Assembly: GCA_003487005.1 (NCBI GenBank)
Contig: DNFG01000197.1
Location: 1 to 19,652, forward strand
DNA: 19,652 nucleotides
Reading direction: 5' to 3'
Source of the DNA: Bryobacterales bacterium
GTDB lineage: Bacteria; Acidobacteriota; Terriglobia; Bryobacterales; Bryobacteraceae
This document shows, in pieces, positions 16,711-19,652 of this stretch. A program made the position numbers and the translations under genes. Within the stretch, counting starts at the first letter, position 1, and each line of letters opens with the position of its first letter. The notes below the pieces were generated by a model. The model saw nothing but the letters and a program-made list of their open reading frames with translations, made no database searches and was not told the origin of the DNA.

Positions 16711-18183
16711 TTACAATTGTGTGTACTGTGATTGAACTCCCGCTTCTTCAGACAACCCCAGATCCTCCAGCGGCAACGTGAACGTGAACGTCGAGCCCAC
16801 GCCCACTTCGCTCTCCACCCGCACATCCCCCCCCTGCGCCCGCGCCAGGTGCTTCACGATCGCCAACCCCAATCCGGTCCCCCCCATCTCGCGCGATCGC
16901 GCCTTGTCCACCCTGTAAAACCGCTCAAACAAGCGCCCCAGATCCTCCTTCGGAATCCCCAAACCTGTGTCGCTCACGCTCACCTCCACCCGTTCATCGT
17001 CCACAATCCGTGTCCCCACCCGGATTCGCCCCCCCTCCGGCGTGTACTTGATCGCGTTATCCAGCAGATTGCTCATCATCTGATGCACCGATTCCGCATC
17101 ACAGAACACCTCGAGTTCCCCGTCTTCCACCTCCACATCCATCTCCACCCGCTTCTTCGCCGCCACCGGCCGCAACGTGTCCACACAGTCACCCAATAAG
17201 CCCTTCAACCGGTACGAGGCAAACTGAAACTTCTGTGTTTTCAACTCGATCCGCGAAATCGTCAGCAAATCCGCCGTCAGCCGCCCCAACCGCTCCGCGT
17301 TCTGCCGGACAATGTTCAGGAACCGGATATTGTTTTCCTGATCATTGATCGCCCCGTCAAGCAACGTCTCCGTGTAGCCCTGAATCGACGCCAGCGGCGT
17401 CCGTAACTCGTGGGAAACATTGATCACGAAGTCCTTCCGGACCCGCTCCAGCTTCTCCATCTCCTGGTGCTCGTGCTCCAGTTCCTCCACCACCTTCTGC
17501 AAATTCGCCCCCGTCTCGTTCAACTGCCGCCCCAAAACCCCCAGTTCGTCATTGCCCCTGACATCCAACCGCGCCCGGAAGTCACCCGATGCCAGCGTCG
17601 AGGCATAGTCGATTATCGCTCCCAGGCGGCGCGCGAACGACCTTGCAAACAGCAGCGCCAGCAGTATCGCCGGCACAAACGCCGCCGCCGTATACAAAAC
17701 CAGCTTTCGCCGCAACTGCCCGATCTGCCCGCTTACCTCCCGCAACGGCATCGCCAGCCGGACAGCCATCCCCTCCACCGGCGTCGCTACATACAGATAG
17801 TTCGTCCCCGTCGTCGGGCTCTGTCTCACCGAATGTCCCGGCCGCCCCGCCAGCGCGGCTTTCACCTCCGGCCGGTGCGCGTGATTCTCCATCTGCGCCG
17901 GATCCGCCTCCGAATCCTGCAGAACCCGCCCGTCCGCGTCCACCACCGTCACCCGCCCGCTCGCCGCCTCCGCCAGCGCCCGGACCGCCTCCGGCCCCAA
18001 TTCCCTCAATCCCGGCCGGTGCATCACCCCGATCATCCGCGTCTTTTCCAGCATCTCCTGCCGGAGCGCCGCCACGTACACGTTCTCTGCCATCTCGGAA
18101 GCCAGAAAATCGATCGCCGCTAGCGCCACGGCGATCAACACCACCACCACCAGCACCAGCTTTCCGAAGATCCGAGCCGTCAT
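16711..18183 (-). CDS. phoR: PhoR-like membrane sensor histidine kinase
   Basis: A 490-residue inner-membrane kinase expected to autophosphorylate and control the adjacent response regulator. TM1 is about 8-27. The periplasmic part, about 28-160, is PAS/Cache-like (VTVVDADGRVLQDSEADP, then ENHAHRPEVKAAL and YLYVATPVEG). TM2 is about 161-181, HAMP about 182-236, and a coiled linker runs to 250. HisKA starts at about 251 with the phosphoaccepting His258 in NVSHELRTPL. The catalytic domain shows the N box around Asn372/Asn376 (NLLDNAIKY), G1 DTGLGI (405-410) and G2 GTGLGL (435-440). There is no extra cytoplasmic PAS domain, unlike E. coli PhoR. This layout is shared by PhoR, ResE and WalK. The PhoR choice follows from the presumed PHO-box, so it is inferred. 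It starts 11 bp after nadD with an AGGGG ribosome site. Confidence 0.88.
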   Translation of the reverse strand: MTARIFGKLVLVVVVLIAVALAAIDFLASEMAENVYVAALRQEMLEKTRMIGVMHRPGLRELGPEAVRALAEAASGRVTVVDADGRVLQDSEADPAQMENHAHRPEVKAALAGRPGHSVRQSPTTGTNYLYVATPVEGMAVRLAMPLREVSGQIGQLRRKLVLYTAAAFVPAILLALLFARSFARRLGAIIDYASTLASGDFRARLDVRGNDELGVLGRQLNETGANLQKVVEELEHEHQEMEKLERVRKDFVINVSHELRTPLASIQGYTETLLDGAINDQENNIRFLNIVRQNAERLGRLTADLLTISRIELKTQKFQFASYRLKGLLGDCVDTLRPVAAKKRVEMDVEVEDGELEVFCDAESVHQMMSNLLDNAIKYTPEGGRIRVGTRIVDDERVEVSVSDTGLGIPKEDLGRLFERFYRVDKARSREMGGTGLGLAIVKHLARAQGGDVRVESEVGVGSTFTFTLPLEDLGLSEEAGVQSQYTQL

Positions 18184-18194
18184 TGTCCGCCCCT

Positions 18195-18767
18195 TCAGCT
18201 TCCCTTATATAAACTGTGCCTCTCCGCGTATTCCGCCACCGCCGCCGGAACTGCCTCCGGTCTCCGCCCCGCCGCAAACGCCCTCCGGATCTCCGACGAA
18301 CTCACCGGCAGCGCCAGGGACTCCAGCCGCAGCAACCGCGCACCTTCCGGTACAGGATACTGGTAGCCCGGCCTCGACACCACAATAAACTCCACCGCCC
18401 GGATCACTTCCTCCGACCGGTGCCACGTCCCCACCTCCGCAAAAGCGTCCGCGCCGATCAGAAAGAACAGCTCCACCTCCGGCTCCAAAAGTCGCCGCGC
18501 CCGCCCGATCGTTTCAATCGTGTAGCTCTTCGCCGTTCCTTCTTCTAGCCGCGACGGAATGAACCGAGGATCGACTTCACACGCCAGTTCCACCATCCGG
18601 TGCCGGTGCTGATACTCCGTCGTCGTCCCCATCTGCTTGTGCGGTGGATTGCCCGCGGTCACAAACCAAACTTCATCCAGCCCAAATCTCTCCACCGCCT
18701 CCCGCGCCACCCGCAGGTGCGCCTCGTGAACCGGATCGAAAGTCCCCCCAAACAGCGCGACTCTCAA
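18195..18767 (-). CDS. nadD: Nicotinate-nucleotide adenylyltransferase
   Basis: A 190-residue cytosolic enzyme that joins nicotinate mononucleotide and ATP to make deamido-NAD, the step before NAD synthetase. GGTFDPVHEAH at 7-17 is the nucleotidyltransferase signature with the HxxH-type pair His14/His17. VTAGNPPHKQ at 36-45 and PVSSSEIRRAF at 154-164 (the ISSTxIR-type motif) complete the NadD pattern, and the length is typical. The start is TTG at 18765-18767: it overlaps the rnhA stop by four bases (TTGA), and the conserved MRVALFGGTFDP begins directly there, so no other start fits. Low-level, coupled translation is likely. It sits in the middle of the dusB-to-regulator operon. Confidence 0.97.
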   Translation of the reverse strand: MRVALFGGTFDPVHEAHLRVAREAVERFGLDEVWFVTAGNPPHKQMGTTTEYQHRHRMVELACEVDPRFIPSRLEEGTAKSYTIETIGRARRLLEPEVELFFLIGADAFAEVGTWHRSEEVIRAVEFIVVSRPGYQYPVPEGARLLRLESLALPVSSSEIRRAFAAGRRPEAVPAAVAEYAERHSLYKGS

Positions 18768-19204
18768 GCCGGACGTCTCCGCGCCGCCGCCGTCCTCGCC
18801 ATCTCGTCACAACGGTTATTATCTTCATCGTTGGCATGCCCCTTCGTCCAACGCCATTCCGTCTTGTGCCGCCCCAATTCCACGTCCAGTTCCTTCCAAA
18901 GATCCTGGTTCAACACCGGCTTCTTTGCCGCTGTCATCCACCCGTTCCGCTTCCACTTCTCCATCCACTGCTCCACACCCTTCTTCAGATACTCCGAATC
19001 CGTCACCAATTCCACTTCACAAGGCTCTTTCAGCGCCTGCAATGCCCGGATCGCCGCCGTCAACTCCATCCGGTTGTTCGTCGTCTGCGCTTCATGACCT
19101 GACATCGCCCGCTCGTGCGCCCCGTAACGCAGAATCGCCGCCCACCCGCCGGGACCAGGGTTCCCCAGACACGACCCGTCCGTGATCACCTTCAACTTCT
19201 TCAT
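18764..19204 (-). CDS. rnhA: Ribonuclease HI
   Basis: A 146-residue cytosolic endonuclease that cuts the RNA strand of RNA-DNA hybrids (R-loops, primers). The four catalytic acids are in place: Asp9 (ITDGSCLGNPGPGGWA), Glu47 (NNRMELTAAI), Asp69 (LVTDSEY) and Asp133 (RCDEMAR). The helper His123 is in WTKGHAND. The basic protrusion (EQWMEKWKRNGWMTAAKKPVLNQDLW) marks it as the bacterial type I enzyme. It is slightly shorter than the 155-residue E. coli protein because the C-terminal tail is short. The ATG overlaps the stop of dusB (ATGA), with GGAAG upstream. It is the second visible gene of the operon. Confidence 0.97.
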   Translation of the reverse strand: MKKLKVITDGSCLGNPGPGGWAAILRYGAHERAMSGHEAQTTNNRMELTAAIRALQALKEPCEVELVTDSEYLKKGVEQWMEKWKRNGWMTAAKKPVLNQDLWKELDVELGRHKTEWRWTKGHANDEDNNRCDEMARTAAARRRPA

Positions 19205-19652
19205 GCCGCTTCCAGTTCAGCCTCGAAATGACGCTCCACATGCTCCAGAATCTGCTCAATTTCGCGCGTTTGATAGATTAAAACCCGCAGTTTGGCGCCA
19301 TTCCGGACACCATGCGTGAAGTACGTCGCGAACTGCTTCATCTTCCCGACGACGTCCAGCCCCCCTTTGTCGGCCAACATCCGGTAGTATTTCCGCATCA
19401 TCTCGTAGCGGTCCCGCTCGCTCGGCTGGTAGTACTCCCCGCGCTCCAGATACTCCGCCATCTGCCTGAAAATCCAGGGGTTCGAGCTCGCCGCCCGCCC
19501 GATCATCACCGCGTCGCACCCCGTCTCCTTCACCATCCGGACGGCATCCTCCGGCGTCACCACATCCCCGTTGCCGATCACTGGAATCTTGACTGCCGCC
19601 TTCACCTCGGCGATCCGCCGCCAGTCCGCCCGCCCCGAGTAGCCCTGCTCGC
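19201..19652 (-). CDS. dusB: tRNA-dihydrouridine synthase, C-terminal part (cut by window edge)
   Basis: This is the C-terminal ~150 residues of an FMN-dependent enzyme that reduces uridines in tRNA to dihydrouridine. The frame is open to the window end; an internal GTG at 19605 is not the start. The visible sequence begins EQGYSGRADWRRIAEVK, a hallmark of Dus proteins, followed by IPVIGNGDVVTPEDA and the phosphate-binding CDAVMIGRAASSNPWIF. The helical C-terminal domain, about 90 residues, includes VGKMKQFATYFTHGVRNGAKLR. The match is best to the DusB/NifR3 branch found in most bacteria, but the active-site cysteine lies outside the window, so the subfamily letter is less sure than the family. 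It is the first visible gene of the five-gene operon and overlaps rnhA by four bases. Confidence 0.9.
   Translation of the reverse strand, partial: EQGYSGRADWRRIAEVKAAVKIPVIGNGDVVTPEDAVRMVKETGCDAVMIGRAASSNPWIFRQMAEYLERGEYYQPSERDRYEMMRKYYRMLADKGGLDVVGKMKQFATYFTHGVRNGAKLRVLIYQTREIEQILEHVERHFEAELEAA

Overview
The window is GC-rich, gene-dense bacterial chromosome with 13 protein genes (12 complete, 1 cut by the right edge). I see no tRNA, rRNA, CRISPR array, insertion sequence or prophage. The gene mix (cobalamin-dependent MetH, Tex, a Tat-type sulfatase, a TonB-dependent receptor with a carboxypeptidase-regulatory-like N-terminal domain) suits a free-living, aerobic, diderm bacterium. Acidobacteriota of the Bryobacter/Solibacter type is my best guess, from style only and at moderate-to-low confidence. 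The + strand is C-rich from end to end whichever strand is coding, so the window probably lies in one replichore with the - strand as the leading strand. Nine of the 13 genes are on that strand.

Layout. (1) tex (13-2253, -) diverges from a + strand operon at 2338-7322: proS, a class-V PLP enzyme, a sulfatase and a YwaF-type membrane protein, joined by a 4-nt overlap and gaps of 13 and 2 nt. (2) That operon runs tail-to-tail into metH (7282-10875, -). The two coding ends overlap by 41 bp, and the overlap contains a perfect hairpin. (3) Upstream of metH on the same strand is a two-gene unit: a TonB-dependent receptor (start placed at 15575) followed by a secreted beta-helix-like protein (10957-12741). 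It ends in a textbook UUCG-loop terminator only 27 bp before metH. (4) A 371-bp intergenic region (15576-15946) holds the receptor's control signals and the terminator of the next operon. (5) A tight - strand operon enters from the right edge: dusB (partial), rnhA, nadD, a PhoR-like histidine kinase and a PhoB-like response regulator.

The most interesting part is the link between (4), (3) and (5). Directly in front of the receptor, on its coding strand, are 7-base units at exact 11-bp spacing (CTGTCAA, GAGTCAT, AATTTAC, CCGTCAT). This is the architecture of a PHO box, and an OmpR/PhoB-family regulator with its PhoR-like kinase is encoded next door. I infer a phosphate-starvation-controlled outer-membrane uptake or surface system made of the receptor and its secreted beta-helix partner. 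The PHO-box-like spacing and the gene pairing are visible in the sequence. The phosphate link and the substrate are inference. The same intergenic region also holds a strong G-quadruplex motif and a separate perfect inverted repeat.

The rest is mainly housekeeping: translation (proS, dusB), RNA/DNA metabolism (rnhA, tex), NAD synthesis (nadD) and methionine synthesis (metH), plus the less characterised passengers behind proS.
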